In this document: positions 1-8,146 of the stretch, in pieces
Layout: each line of letters opens with the position of its first letter
Numbering within the stretch: position 1 is the first letter of the stretch
From: Acidobacteriota bacterium
Lineage (GTDB): Bacteria > Acidobacteriota > Blastocatellia > Pyrinomonadales > Pyrinomonadaceae
DNA: 64,000 bases
NCBI GenBank assembly: GCA_016716435.1
Contig: JADJWI010000008.1
Span: forward strand, 1,183,501-1,247,500
Reading direction: 5' to 3'
Notes under the pieces: model-generated
What the model was told of the DNA's origin: nothing
Seen by the model: only the letters and a program-made list of their open reading frames with translations
Databases searched by the model: none
Program-made: the position numbers and the translations under genes

Positions 1-879
1 TGATAAGCCAGCAAATTGCCTTGATAGCGAGCCTGCACCGTTTCCCAGTTTGCGTTTCGATATGTCGTTGGAAGCGGGCTGTTCGTTACAGGCGCACCGT
101 TAGGAACGGTTTCAAGTACGGATCCCTCGCTCGAAAACAAACGGCGGAATACACCCGAAGCGTCTTTGATGTACACCTGATCACTCCAATTGGTCCACGG
201 GAATCCGTTCTTCTGGACATCGGTAAAAATATGATCGTGCGCAGTAACTTTTGAAGAGAAGTTGAGACGTGTATTAGCGGCCAGAAAGATACTGCCGTTC
301 GAGTGGACACGGCCACCGAAATCAAACCGGGGGCCGGGGTGAAACTCAAGGTCATCCTCGTAGAAAATACCGAACTGAAAGATCGGAATGCGGTTGTTAA
401 AGAAGCGGCGGCTTAGAGTAACCTGAACGCCTGTTGCTCGGTGGATGGCAGGAGAATCAAGCCGCCAACCGTCACGCAAAGCGGTCAGGCCCTGGAACTG
501 TCCTTCGGTCATAACAACCGATTGTGTAGCATCCGTTCGAATGATTCGCTGTCCTGCAAAATCATAGTCGTCGAACCCAGGAGGAGCCTGTGATTCAACG
601 TTTGCAAGGTCAGCAGGGTCCGGATTAAGTTTGACCTCAAAAATCTTGTTGAAATTCCGCGTCATCACCTCAAGGCTCGCGTGACTCGCGTCAAAGGCCT
701 TCGTTTCCGCAGCGTCATTCGCCGCGGAGATAGTTTCGCTGTTCGTCCGGGGAGATGGCGAGTACAACAAAGCCCATTAGTAATACCATCACCAATAGCG
801 CGATCACGATCGCTGATCCGTCCTCGCGTCCGGTTAAATTTTGCAGCGTTCTTAGTCTCTTTGACACGAAAATTTTCAT
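1..879 (-). pseudogene. PilX-like pilus assembly protein, frameshifted and cut by the left window edge
   Basis: Begins at an ATG (877-879) with a GAGGTGACT ribosome site just upstream. The N-terminus has one hydrophobic segment (SAIVIALLVMVLLMGFVVLA), typical of the PilX N-terminal domain. After residue ~43 the frame hits TGA at 715-717. If one base is removed from the GGGG run at 749-752, the reading continues with TNSETISAANDAAETKAF, the usual PilX pattern, and stays open to position 1. The downstream part contains FQFGIFYEDDLEFHPGPRF and GGRVHSNGSIF, which look like a conserved pilus-protein body. So the gene is one frame with a single-base insertion: either a true mutation or a consensus error in a short homopolymer. 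It is the last visible gene of the minor pilin operon and would help build the type IV pilus tip or initiation complex. The C-terminus is outside the window. Confidence 0.75.
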
Positions 880-910
880 AGTCACCTCTATTCTCAGCAA
901 ATACCGGCTG

Positions 911-2056
911 TTACCCGGCATCGTATTCCATGTTTCGGGTTGCAAACGTAGCATTAAGAGTGATCACTTCCGGGAGCCCTGTCCGTTCGTCGTTTTCCGA
1001 AGACTGAACGGAGATACGTACGGTGATCTGGCGAATCATATTGAAACCCTCGGTAAAGTCATCGACAGTGCCGACGATCCCGTCAGGCCCTGCATTCGGT
1101 GTCGGGGTCACAGTTCCGTCTTTAAGTACATACTCGATCTGCATGTCCTGGACGTTATATGCCAGCGGTTGTTCCTGGATCTGATCCGCTGCGGCTGCCC
1201 CGACGTTGTTGCCAAAAACTCGCCTGACAAGCGTACCGTCCGGGTTCACCCGATACTGTACGAGAAAAAAGCGCTTCATCGATGCTACATACGTAGTGCA
1301 GTTCTCATCATTCTGATCGATGCATTGTCGCAGCACACTGCCTTCCGCGCCTGACCCGTTCAACGGTTGGTTAAGGCCAAGCGGATCGCCCGTGGCCGCA
1401 TCTATCTGATTCGTACCCTGCACATTTGTTGCCATGACTGCGACCTGGGTCGTGTCAGACTCGACAAGGTAAAGATGGAAAGGACGAGCCACCGCCGCAC
1501 CATTTGCTGCGAGCGTGCGGACCCGCGGAGTCTCAGGACTCCCGGACGGGTTTGTTACATTCTGGAGCATCACCAGACGACCGACTTGCTCGTCCGCGGG
1601 GAGCGCCGTATCCGGGTTGAAGTCCATATCCCGAAACGCGAACGAGATCGAATCCGTCCTTGTGGAGGTGTCGGGATTGATATTGTTGGTATAGACGTTG
1701 TTTCCAGCGACTATCGAAGTGAGAAGATCTCTTTCATCATCGACATCGGGCGGAACTTCGAGAAGGGTCGAAACAAAGTCGTCCGGCGTCACCGCACCAG
1801 CCCGATGGAAACTGAGCCCTGCGTTAAGAGCATCGCGCCCGATAAGGTGAACTGCCACGCGCGCGTTCTTTTGAATGTCTGCTCGTCGGCTTGCTCGATT
1901 TCTGTCGATCCTTCCGATCTCCATCAATCCGTAGATCGCTCCCGTTATGATCAAAAAGATGACCATCGCAACAAGAAGTTCAATTAGGCTGAAACCGTCT
2001 TGTCGCTTTGGCGCGGTGAGATTAAGTTCATTAACTGATCGATGAAGTTTTTTCAT
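911..2056 (-). CDS. PilW-family minor pilin / type IV pilus assembly protein
   Basis: A 381-residue protein with a type IV prepilin signal: a short basic leader ending in Gly, then FSLIELLVAMVIFL with the canonical Glu at +5 of the mature protein, followed by a hydrophobic helix (to residue ~45). The long C-terminal part is a PilW-like body with repeated polar and Val/Thr-rich strands. It is expected to be cleaved by prepilin peptidase and inserted in the inner membrane as a minor pilin that primes pilus assembly. Its ATG overlaps the stop of the preceding PilV-like gene by one base (TAATG), and the PilX-like gene follows 31 bp later, so the three genes are almost certainly translated from one mRNA. 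The family assignment rests on N-terminal motif, length and gene order; the C-terminal body is not diagnostic by eye. Confidence 0.8.
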   Translation of the reverse strand: MKKLHRSVNELNLTAPKRQDGFSLIELLVAMVIFLIITGAIYGLMEIGRIDRNRASRRADIQKNARVAVHLIGRDALNAGLSFHRAGAVTPDDFVSTLLEVPPDVDDERDLLTSIVAGNNVYTNNINPDTSTRTDSISFAFRDMDFNPDTALPADEQVGRLVMLQNVTNPSGSPETPRVRTLAANGAAVARPFHLYLVESDTTQVAVMATNVQGTNQIDAATGDPLGLNQPLNGSGAEGSVLRQCIDQNDENCTTYVASMKRFFLVQYRVNPDGTLVRRVFGNNVGAAAADQIQEQPLAYNVQDMQIEYVLKDGTVTPTPNAGPDGIVGTVDDFTEGFNMIRQITVRISVQSSENDERTGLPEVITLNATFATRNMEYDAG

Positions 2057-2628
2057 TAGTCGGTGACCTCGTATCTCGTCAAAATGGTTGAAACCGTCTC
2101 ACGTCGGGTTGCTTGATTGATGAAGTAGTCAACATGAACGTCTATCCGCCGACGCGTGATCGGGTATGTTGGCGACGGACGTTCAGGGTCTTCAACGTCA
2201 GTGATCACTATCGTTCGAGCGTATCCATTGATGACAGGGCTCGCGTTCGTCGGTCGGCCACTAACAGCGCAAGGGCCCGTTTCGGCACATGCATCGTCTA
2301 CAGTCCCGGCAACTCCGTCCCACCCTAGTTCTTCTCGGATCGGCCTCGACCCGGGAAGGAATACGCCTCCGGGTGGAAGAGCATCACTGTTCCGGATCGA
2401 GTCCCACCCCTCGAACACTCCGGCCCGACGGATCTCTTTTGCCGAGATTATCGATTCGATCGTCGATAGGGCGATCTGCTTGGCTACGACTCGCTTTTCC
2501 GATTCCATTGCACGGGCCAAATTGGCCGTAAGGGCCGAAAGCATCGCGAGAATTCCAACCATCAAGATGACGATAGCGATCATCACATCGATATATGAAA
2601 ATCCTTGTTGAGTTTTCCGTTCTTTCAT
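2056..2628 (-). CDS. PilV-family minor pilin
   Basis: A 190-residue prepilin. After a short charged leader (MKERKTQQG) comes FSYIDVMIAIVILMVGILAM, a class III signal with Gly at -1 and Phe at +1. Position +5 is Asp instead of the usual Glu, a conservative change that may be the norm in this PilV subgroup. The helix continues into a heptad-like region (MESEKRVVAKQIALSTIESI), as is common in PilV proteins. It lies between the FimT/GspH-like gene upstream (19-bp gap) and the PilW-like gene downstream (1-bp overlap). Expected role: minor pilin of the type IV pilus, in the inner membrane before assembly. Distinction from other GspI/PilV-type pseudopilins cannot be made from sequence alone, but the PilV-PilW-PilX order favours a pilus and not a type II secretion system. 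Confidence 0.78.
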   Translation of the reverse strand: MKERKTQQGFSYIDVMIAIVILMVGILAMLSALTANLARAMESEKRVVAKQIALSTIESIISAKEIRRAGVFEGWDSIRNSDALPPGGVFLPGSRPIREELGWDGVAGTVDDACAETGPCAVSGRPTNASPVINGYARTIVITDVEDPERPSPTYPITRRRIDVHVDYFINQATRRETVSTILTRYEVTD

Positions 2629-2647
2629 TTTTCCTCCACGCTCTGCC

Positions 2648-3355
2648 CTAGTTGCCGGTAAAGCCGCCGTATGTGCCGGAACGTCGTGAGTCTTTCCATT
2701 TGTTGGTCGTTGTCAGGCTGCGGTCATATTCCCAAAGCCTGACCGAACCTGACGAACCAATCACAGTGATCGAACGTGCGATGTCAGCATTGGCCTGTTC
2801 TGTCGCATTAGGCGACCAAATGTGGACGGTTCCACCGGTCACGACCGCTCCGTTACCCGTGGCGGTATTTCCACCGTTCGTCACAGTTCCGTTTGCCATA
2901 AACCTATATGTCGCGACCGAGTCACCAACGCTGGTCGGATAGTTGCTCGGAAGGAAAACCGCATCCGGAACCGGAAGCGGTTCGGGGGGATTAACGTCAA
3001 TGTTCCCCGGCTTGACCCCAACAGAGACAACCGAGTCTTCAAGTAGGTTCATCTCTCTGATCACTGCGTCGTCATCTACGGTGGCGGGAGTGTTTTCGTC
3101 GATCAAACGAACTGTCTTCCGAGTACGATTGATCTCAATTCGATGTGTCTCCCGTTGGGTTAGGGATTTCTGTCTCGCCTCTTGAAAAATGTCGGTTATC
3201 AACAGAGCCTGCTCGTCCGGTTTGTACAGGGTCTGATGTGCCGTAAGATAAAAGAGCGAGACGCTGGAGAGCACAAGAATGATGGCAAGAACCATCAGGA
3301 GTTCCATCATCGAGAATCCACTTTCGCTCGATATTTTTGAATGTTTATAGTCCAT
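2648..3355 (-). CDS. FimT/GspH-family prepilin
   Basis: A 235-residue protein with prepilin signal ESG|FSMMELLMVLAIILVLSS; Gly at -1, Phe at +1 and Glu at +5 are all present. The region after the helix (ALLITDIFQEARQKSLTQRE) resembles GspH/FimT proteins, where a conserved helix is followed by a beta-rich globular domain that carries strand-forming Val/Thr/Asn stretches, as here. It is the first gene of the minor pilin operon, with a promoter about 100 bp upstream at 3454-3482. Likely role: minor pilin that joins the pilus tip complex with the PilV, PilW and PilX-like partners. FimT proteins in other bacteria have been linked to DNA uptake; whether this one does so cannot be read from the sequence. 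Confidence 0.75.
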   Translation of the reverse strand: MDYKHSKISSESGFSMMELLMVLAIILVLSSVSLFYLTAHQTLYKPDEQALLITDIFQEARQKSLTQRETHRIEINRTRKTVRLIDENTPATVDDDAVIREMNLLEDSVVSVGVKPGNIDVNPPEPLPVPDAVFLPSNYPTSVGDSVATYRFMANGTVTNGGNTATGNGAVVTGGTVHIWSPNATEQANADIARSITVIGSSGSVRLWEYDRSLTTTNKWKDSRRSGTYGGFTGN

Positions 3356-3453
3356 AAGGCTCCGGAACCGGAAAAGAGTGGCTTGTTTTCGTAAGTGAAC
3401 GAGGTTAATGCCCAGTAGTAGGAAAGGCAGAATGTGAGAAACATTCCAACCTT

Positions 3454-3482
3454 ATTTTACACAGCACAACATTGTTATGCAA
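3454..3482 (-). promoter_or_regulatory. sigma70-type promoter of the minor pilin operon
   Basis: On the minus strand a -35 TTGCAT (3482-3477) is separated by exactly 17 bp from a -10 TAAAAT (3459-3454). It predicts a transcript start near 3447, about 90 bp before the first pilin gene. The intergenic region is divergent with the FHA gene at 3564; no clear promoter was seen for the plus direction. Confidence 0.6.
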
Positions 3483-3563
3483 TCTCTTTTTTGTGATTTC
3501 GGCCCGAAGGCGACACTGTTATTACCTCCGAACCCGGATGTAGCCTAGTTCGTAGATGTTTAA

Positions 3564-4466
3564 ATGCCTGAATTGGTCAAGAAAAAGGGGATAGAATCAG
3601 TCATTCAAGGAATCCTTACACGTTCTGGTAGCGTGATTGATAAGCTGACGGGGCGAGGATGGCGGCCTTCGAGTTCGCTTGCGACGAGCGAGCTTGCTGA
3701 TAAATTGCGGCTTTTGCTCGATGAACACGCCACGACGGGCACGGGCGGCCGAAGGGTTGTGCCTCATTTCATCGAACTTAGAATGCAATGGGACAAGTTC
3801 TCGACCGATGCTGAAGAGTCGATCAAAAAGCTGACAGATGAGCTAACTGTGGCGGCCATAGATCACATCAACGATCGGCACTATTACACGGCCGCACCGC
3901 TTTCGGTGCAGGTCCGGCCGGACTATTTCACATCGGGCGTTCGGCTGGTCGTGAGCTTTGAGAAATTTGACCCCGAGGAAGGCGAGCGGGCGGCGACCAT
4001 CGTGGGCGAAGAGAACGTCGTTGCGGTCGATGGCGATTCGGAAGCGCTCGAGACGCCGTCGCAAACTGCGACACTTGTAATGACCATTTCGATCGACGGT
4101 TCGACTTCTACAAAACGCGCTGCGATCTCCTCCGGGAGCCGCCTTTCGATCGGACGCACCGGCGAGAACGATATCGCGCTTGGCCACACGAGCGTCTCAA
4201 AATTTCATGCCGCACTTGTGTGCGACGCGGAGATGAACCTCTCGATAGCCGATACGGGCTCGACGAACGGAACTTTCGTTAACGGCTCGCGTATTTCTTA
4301 TGGCAAGGCAACAGCGGTGAAGCCGGGTGATGAACTGGGTTTTGGATCAGTAAAAGCCACCATTTCGCTGCTTGATAAGCCCGTTGAAAATAAACCTGTT
4401 GCCAGCGAGGCTCCGGCCGTAACCGAAGCATTTAGTTTAGAGACAGGCGTTGAACAGAAAACCTAA
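3564..4466 (+). CDS. FHA-domain protein with FhaA-type N-terminal domain (DUF3662)
   Basis: A 300-residue cytoplasmic protein. Residues ~1-130 match the FhaA_N/DUF3662 type (early SVIDKLTGRGWRPS, then VPHFIELRMQWDKF and YYTAAPLSVQVRPDYF). Residues ~170-270 form an FHA domain with the key phosphothreonine-binding residues: LSIGRTGENDIAL, HTSVSKFHAAL and DTGSTNGTFVNGSRIS. FHA domains bind phosphothreonine on targets of Ser/Thr kinases; in mycobacteria FhaA binds regulators of peptidoglycan synthesis. This gene is followed after 20 bp by a class B PBP and then FtsW/RodA and a PP2C phosphatase, so a role in phospho-dependent control of wall growth is a reasonable inference. No kinase is adjacent; the nearest are at 19-23.5 kb. 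Confidence 0.85.
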   Translation: MPELVKKKGIESVIQGILTRSGSVIDKLTGRGWRPSSSLATSELADKLRLLLDEHATTGTGGRRVVPHFIELRMQWDKFSTDAEESIKKLTDELTVAAIDHINDRHYYTAAPLSVQVRPDYFTSGVRLVVSFEKFDPEEGERAATIVGEENVVAVDGDSEALETPSQTATLVMTISIDGSTSTKRAAISSGSRLSIGRTGENDIALGHTSVSKFHAALVCDAEMNLSIADTGSTNGTFVNGSRISYGKATAVKPGDELGFGSVKATISLLDKPVENKPVASEAPAVTEAFSLETGVEQKT

Positions 4467-4486
4467 GAACCGGAATTTGCCCTAAG

Positions 4487-6409
4487 ATGTTTTTAATATT
4501 CTTACTTCAATTCGACCTCGGTTCTCTCTCGTGGGAGTCGCTCTTCGGCTCGCAGGTGCTCGAGCGGACACCGGCCGGGCTGACCCTGATCTACATCATC
4601 GGCGTCGGCGTTCTCATCGGCTTCCTCGTTCTTACGTTCATCGATCATTTTCGCCGCCGCGAGCTGCCGTTCGAGATCGGCCTGCCGCGTGAGGTCGTCC
4701 GCAGACTGACGACGACGCTTGCGAACCGAAGCATCATCATCTGGCAGGTCGTTTTCTTTTCGCTTGCTTTCGGTGTTTTCGGGTTTCAGGCTTACTGGAC
4801 CTATTTCGCAGGTGATGCGAACGAGCAGTATCAGGCACTCGCTTACAAAGATCTCCGCAACCGCCGAACATCTGCCGCAAATCTCCGCGGCTGGATGTTC
4901 GACCGCACCGGCGAGCTTTCGAATGCCCTCGCCTATTACAAGACCGGCCCGAATGGCGAGATCCGGCGGGCGTTTTCGCTCGAACGCGAGATGGCCCATC
5001 TGCTTGGCACCGAACGCGGCACTCCGGGTCTTGAACGTACCATCTATCAGCGGACGATCGACCCGATGCCGGAAACTTTCGAGGTTTTCACAAAGATCAA
5101 GTTCAAAGAGGACGAGAATAAAGATGTTCGGCTGACCATCGACCGCGAACTGCAGGAGTTCATCGCTCGCCAGTTGGATGGCCGCAACGGAGCGATCGTC
5201 GTCCTGAATCCGCAGAATGGCGACATCCTGGCGATGTATTCGAATCCTTCGTACAGCCTGGCGGAAACTCAAGACCTTGAGACCTATCTTAAGCTCGAAG
5301 GCGACAAGCGGAACAAGCCTTTGCTGAACCGTGCGACCCGCGAATATTACGTGCCGGGCTCGACATTTAAGCTTTTTACCGTGATCTCGGCCTTTCGTGC
5401 CGGCAAGCAGAATGCGGTTTTTCCGAGCTTTGCCGATGGCTTTCGGCCGACACGCGGATCGCTTCCGATCGTCGATTCGAGCCAGAAGCGTGACGGAATG
5501 AACGTCAGCGGTGCATGTGCCGGCGGCTGCCAGGAAAAGGACATCATCAACGCGTTCAAGGTCTCAAGCAACCAATACTTCGCCCAGCTTGCGATCTCGC
5601 TTGGCCGCGAGCGGATCGCCGAAACGGCCCGTGCGGTCGGCATCGAACCTGTAGATACGCCGCAACAGGCTCTTATCGCTGAGTTTTTCCCGGCGGTTTT
5701 CAACACAAGTAATGCCGCGATCGCCAACGCCATCGCTCCCACCCGTTCGACAATTGTTACCGGGAAGGAAGCCTCGGCATTCGATATCGGCCTCGAAGGC
5801 ATCGGACAGGGCTACGCGGGCCAGATGACGCCGCTCCAAATGGCGATGATCGCGGCTGTCGCCGGGAACATGGAAGGCAAGCTGATGAAGCCGCGGATCG
5901 AGTATGACCGCGAGCCGGAAATGTTCTCGCAGGTCGTCTCGCCGCAGCAGGCGGCCGCACTTCGTCAGATCATGGCGACCGTGACTGAAGAGCCGGGCGG
6001 CACAGGAACGGTCATTTCATCAAAGCTTTCGGGCACCGGAATTCGTACAGGTGGAAAGACCGGCACGGCAGAAAAAGAAACGCCGCTTTACGACGAAAAG
6101 ACCGGAAAGCTTCGCACGATCAAGAAGCAGCGGCGGAACGCGGCCGGCGAGCTTGAGGAATACGAAGTACCGGTCACATATACACGCTCAGACAGCTGGT
6201 TCATAAGCATCGCCCCCCTCGAACGCCCGACACTCGCTATCGCGGTCGTGGTTGAAGGCGGCGGTTACGGCTCGCGGACGGCGGCTCCCATAGCGGCAAA
6301 TGTGATCCTGAAGGCTCGCGATCGCGGGCTGCTCGGCGACCAATATAAGCCAAAGGCCCCGCCAAAACCTCCGGCGAAGCCCGCTCCAACGCGAAGGAGG
6401 CAGCAATGA
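4487..6409 (+). CDS. Class B penicillin-binding protein (PBP2/PbpA-type transpeptidase)
   Basis: A 640-residue transpeptidase of septal or lateral wall peptidoglycan. The N-terminus has two or three hydrophobic segments (residues ~31-52 and ~82-104), more than the single anchor of most class B PBPs. All three catalytic motifs are visible: STFK with Ser292 and Lys295, Ser360-Ser-Asn362, and KTGT at 524-527. The C-terminus ends in a Pro/Lys/Arg tail. The stop overlaps the start of the FtsW/RodA gene by four bases (ATGA), the usual coupling of a SEDS glycosyltransferase with its cognate class B PBP. Likely periplasmic active site, membrane-anchored. Whether it serves division (FtsI-like) or elongation/polar growth (PBP2/PbpA-like) is not settled; gene order resembles the actinobacterial pbpA-rodA pair. 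Confidence 0.9.
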   Translation: MFLIFLLQFDLGSLSWESLFGSQVLERTPAGLTLIYIIGVGVLIGFLVLTFIDHFRRRELPFEIGLPREVVRRLTTTLANRSIIIWQVVFFSLAFGVFGFQAYWTYFAGDANEQYQALAYKDLRNRRTSAANLRGWMFDRTGELSNALAYYKTGPNGEIRRAFSLEREMAHLLGTERGTPGLERTIYQRTIDPMPETFEVFTKIKFKEDENKDVRLTIDRELQEFIARQLDGRNGAIVVLNPQNGDILAMYSNPSYSLAETQDLETYLKLEGDKRNKPLLNRATREYYVPGSTFKLFTVISAFRAGKQNAVFPSFADGFRPTRGSLPIVDSSQKRDGMNVSGACAGGCQEKDIINAFKVSSNQYFAQLAISLGRERIAETARAVGIEPVDTPQQALIAEFFPAVFNTSNAAIANAIAPTRSTIVTGKEASAFDIGLEGIGQGYAGQMTPLQMAMIAAVAGNMEGKLMKPRIEYDREPEMFSQVVSPQQAAALRQIMATVTEEPGGTGTVISSKLSGTGIRTGGKTGTAEKETPLYDEKTGKLRTIKKQRRNAAGELEEYEVPVTYTRSDSWFISIAPLERPTLAIAVVVEGGGYGSRTAAPIAANVILKARDRGLLGDQYKPKAPPKPPAKPAPTRRRQQ

Positions 6410-8079
6410 AGAACAGGACATCGTCACACGTTTTCATACTGTTGCTGATCGCGGCGGTGACGGCCATCTCGCATTATTCGATCTACTATGGCGGGCTGAT
6501 CCGCGGCTATGAGACGTCGTTTTATTCGGGCGTTAGGAACATTGGCCTCCTGCTGATCCTGGCACTCTTGCCGATCGTGCTTAAGCACGCCATGAAATTC
6601 AGCGGAAACTGGACGATCTACACCTCGGCCGTTCTGCTTTTCTCGATCGGGCTGACGGTCCAATACAGGCTCTTCAGCGACCCCGAATACATATCGCGAC
6701 AGGACCGAGCTGCGGCCCGCGAGGCGAAGATCCGTACTCTGCAAATGCACTATATTCAGGAGAATTATAGTGCAGAAAAGAAGCAGCAAATGGGACTTCC
6801 GGCGACGCCGCCCTCGCCGGTGGACCTCTCGGCCGAAACGCCGCGGCCATCGGAGGAGACCTTGCCGGCCGTGCTCCTTTCGGGCAAGACGATCAATCCG
6901 CTGCTTGGCATCTTCGGCCTGATCGCGGCGTTAATGCTGCTCAGGCGTGAGAAGGTGCTTGAGTTTCTGCAGAACAACGGGTTTTTGATCGTGCTGCTGA
7001 CGCTCGGGCCGCTGATCATCGCAGCCGTCACCTCGCGGGCAGGCAAATCCATCGGCAACATGACGCCCTGGGAACCGGCCAAGATCCCGTTTCTGATCGG
7101 GTTCGCGGCAATACTAGCCGTGCTTTACAAGAATTTGGCGCGTACTTACTGGGGGCTTCCGCGGGCGAAGGACGTCGTTCCGCTTGTCTTTATGGCGGCA
7201 CTTCCCTTTGTTCCGTTCTTTCTACTCAAGGATTTTGGGCAGATGATGGTCTTTTCGGCTGTCTATGCAACGCTTTACCTGATCGCAGTCCGGCGGTTTA
7301 CGCAGAGATCGGTCTTTGTCGGAACGGTGCTTCTTGTTGTCAGCATTCTGGTCGTAGGAGCCTTGCCGCTTTCGACTCAGGAGCGAATTCCGCTTCTCCC
7401 GACCGTCGCGGCCCCTGTAAAATCTGTGCTTCCGGACCGCATACAGCAGCGATTCCATCTCTGGCTGGACGGCTTTAACCCGCCGACGCCGGAAACGTCA
7501 TGGTGGAAATCGGACTACGACAACTATTACAAACGGTTGGTCGAACGCGACCCGAGCCTTCCGCAGCTGCTTGAGCAGGATCCGAATCTGCAGCGGTCGA
7601 TAAATGTCGACGCCTGGTTCGACGTCCTTGCCTTTCAACCGGCTCAGGCCACTTTCGGGCTCGCATCGGGCGGCACTACCGGCCGCGGACTGGGCCTCGG
7701 TTACCCCGAATTGATACCGGTCGCGGACTCGGATTATATCTTTGCCGCGCTTGCAGAAGAACTTGGACTTTTTGGGGGTTTGTTGTTAACCTTGGCGTTA
7801 CTTGTTCTGGTCAGCGCCGGGGTCAGAACTGCTTTAGATTCAAGAGATATGTTCAGTAAGCTGTGCTGCATCGGGCTGACGGCTTTCATCGGGTTTCAGG
7901 CCCTCGTCAATATCGGCGGCATCACGCGGGCACTGCCGATGACGGGCATCACGCTACCGTTCGTCAGCCATGGCGGGTTCTCACTGATCACAAGCTTTGT
8001 GATGCTCGGAATGCTGATGGCCTTTTCGCACCGAAACGCATTGGACCGCGGGCCCGAGGAAATTAAACTATTACCTTAG
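6406..8079 (+). CDS. FtsW/RodA/SpoVE (SEDS) family peptidoglycan glycosyltransferase, oversized
   Basis: A polytopic membrane protein with the SEDS C-terminal signature region (ALPMTGITLPFVSHGGFSLI), which stands for the usual G-x-T-x-P-F-x-S-x-G-G-S pattern with His and Phe variants. At 557 residues it is far longer than the ~380-420 of typical FtsW/RodA. The excess sits in a charged, Pro-rich cytoplasmic stretch at residues ~90-150 and in a long extracytoplasmic loop at ~345-445. SEDS proteins polymerise lipid II into glycan strands. The 4-bp overlap with the PBP gene upstream implies a SEDS-bPBP pair acting as one synthase. The PP2C phosphatase starts 67 bp downstream, so its phosphorylation state may be part of the control. 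Confidence 0.88.
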   Translation: MKNRTSSHVFILLLIAAVTAISHYSIYYGGLIRGYETSFYSGVRNIGLLLILALLPIVLKHAMKFSGNWTIYTSAVLLFSIGLTVQYRLFSDPEYISRQDRAAAREAKIRTLQMHYIQENYSAEKKQQMGLPATPPSPVDLSAETPRPSEETLPAVLLSGKTINPLLGIFGLIAALMLLRREKVLEFLQNNGFLIVLLTLGPLIIAAVTSRAGKSIGNMTPWEPAKIPFLIGFAAILAVLYKNLARTYWGLPRAKDVVPLVFMAALPFVPFFLLKDFGQMMVFSAVYATLYLIAVRRFTQRSVFVGTVLLVVSILVVGALPLSTQERIPLLPTVAAPVKSVLPDRIQQRFHLWLDGFNPPTPETSWWKSDYDNYYKRLVERDPSLPQLLEQDPNLQRSINVDAWFDVLAFQPAQATFGLASGGTTGRGLGLGYPELIPVADSDYIFAALAEELGLFGGLLLTLALLVLVSAGVRTALDSRDMFSKLCCIGLTAFIGFQALVNIGGITRALPMTGITLPFVSHGGFSLITSFVMLGMLMAFSHRNALDRGPEEIKLLP

Positions 8080-8146
8080 AGTTACGGCTCTAACTTATTG
8101 CACGATAACCGCTTCAGGTTACGGCATTTGCCCCCGAATAAAGAAT

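Noticed and set aside
755..1987. Long plus-strand frames over the PilW-like gene (199 and 206 codons)
   Set aside because: They are antisense shadows with Arg/Cys-rich composition, no ribosome site, and no family resemblance.
911..3355. Type II secretion pseudopilins (GspI/J/K/H)
   Set aside because: Order and sizes fit minor pilins of a type IV pilus (FimT-PilV-PilW-PilX), and no gsp gene is near.
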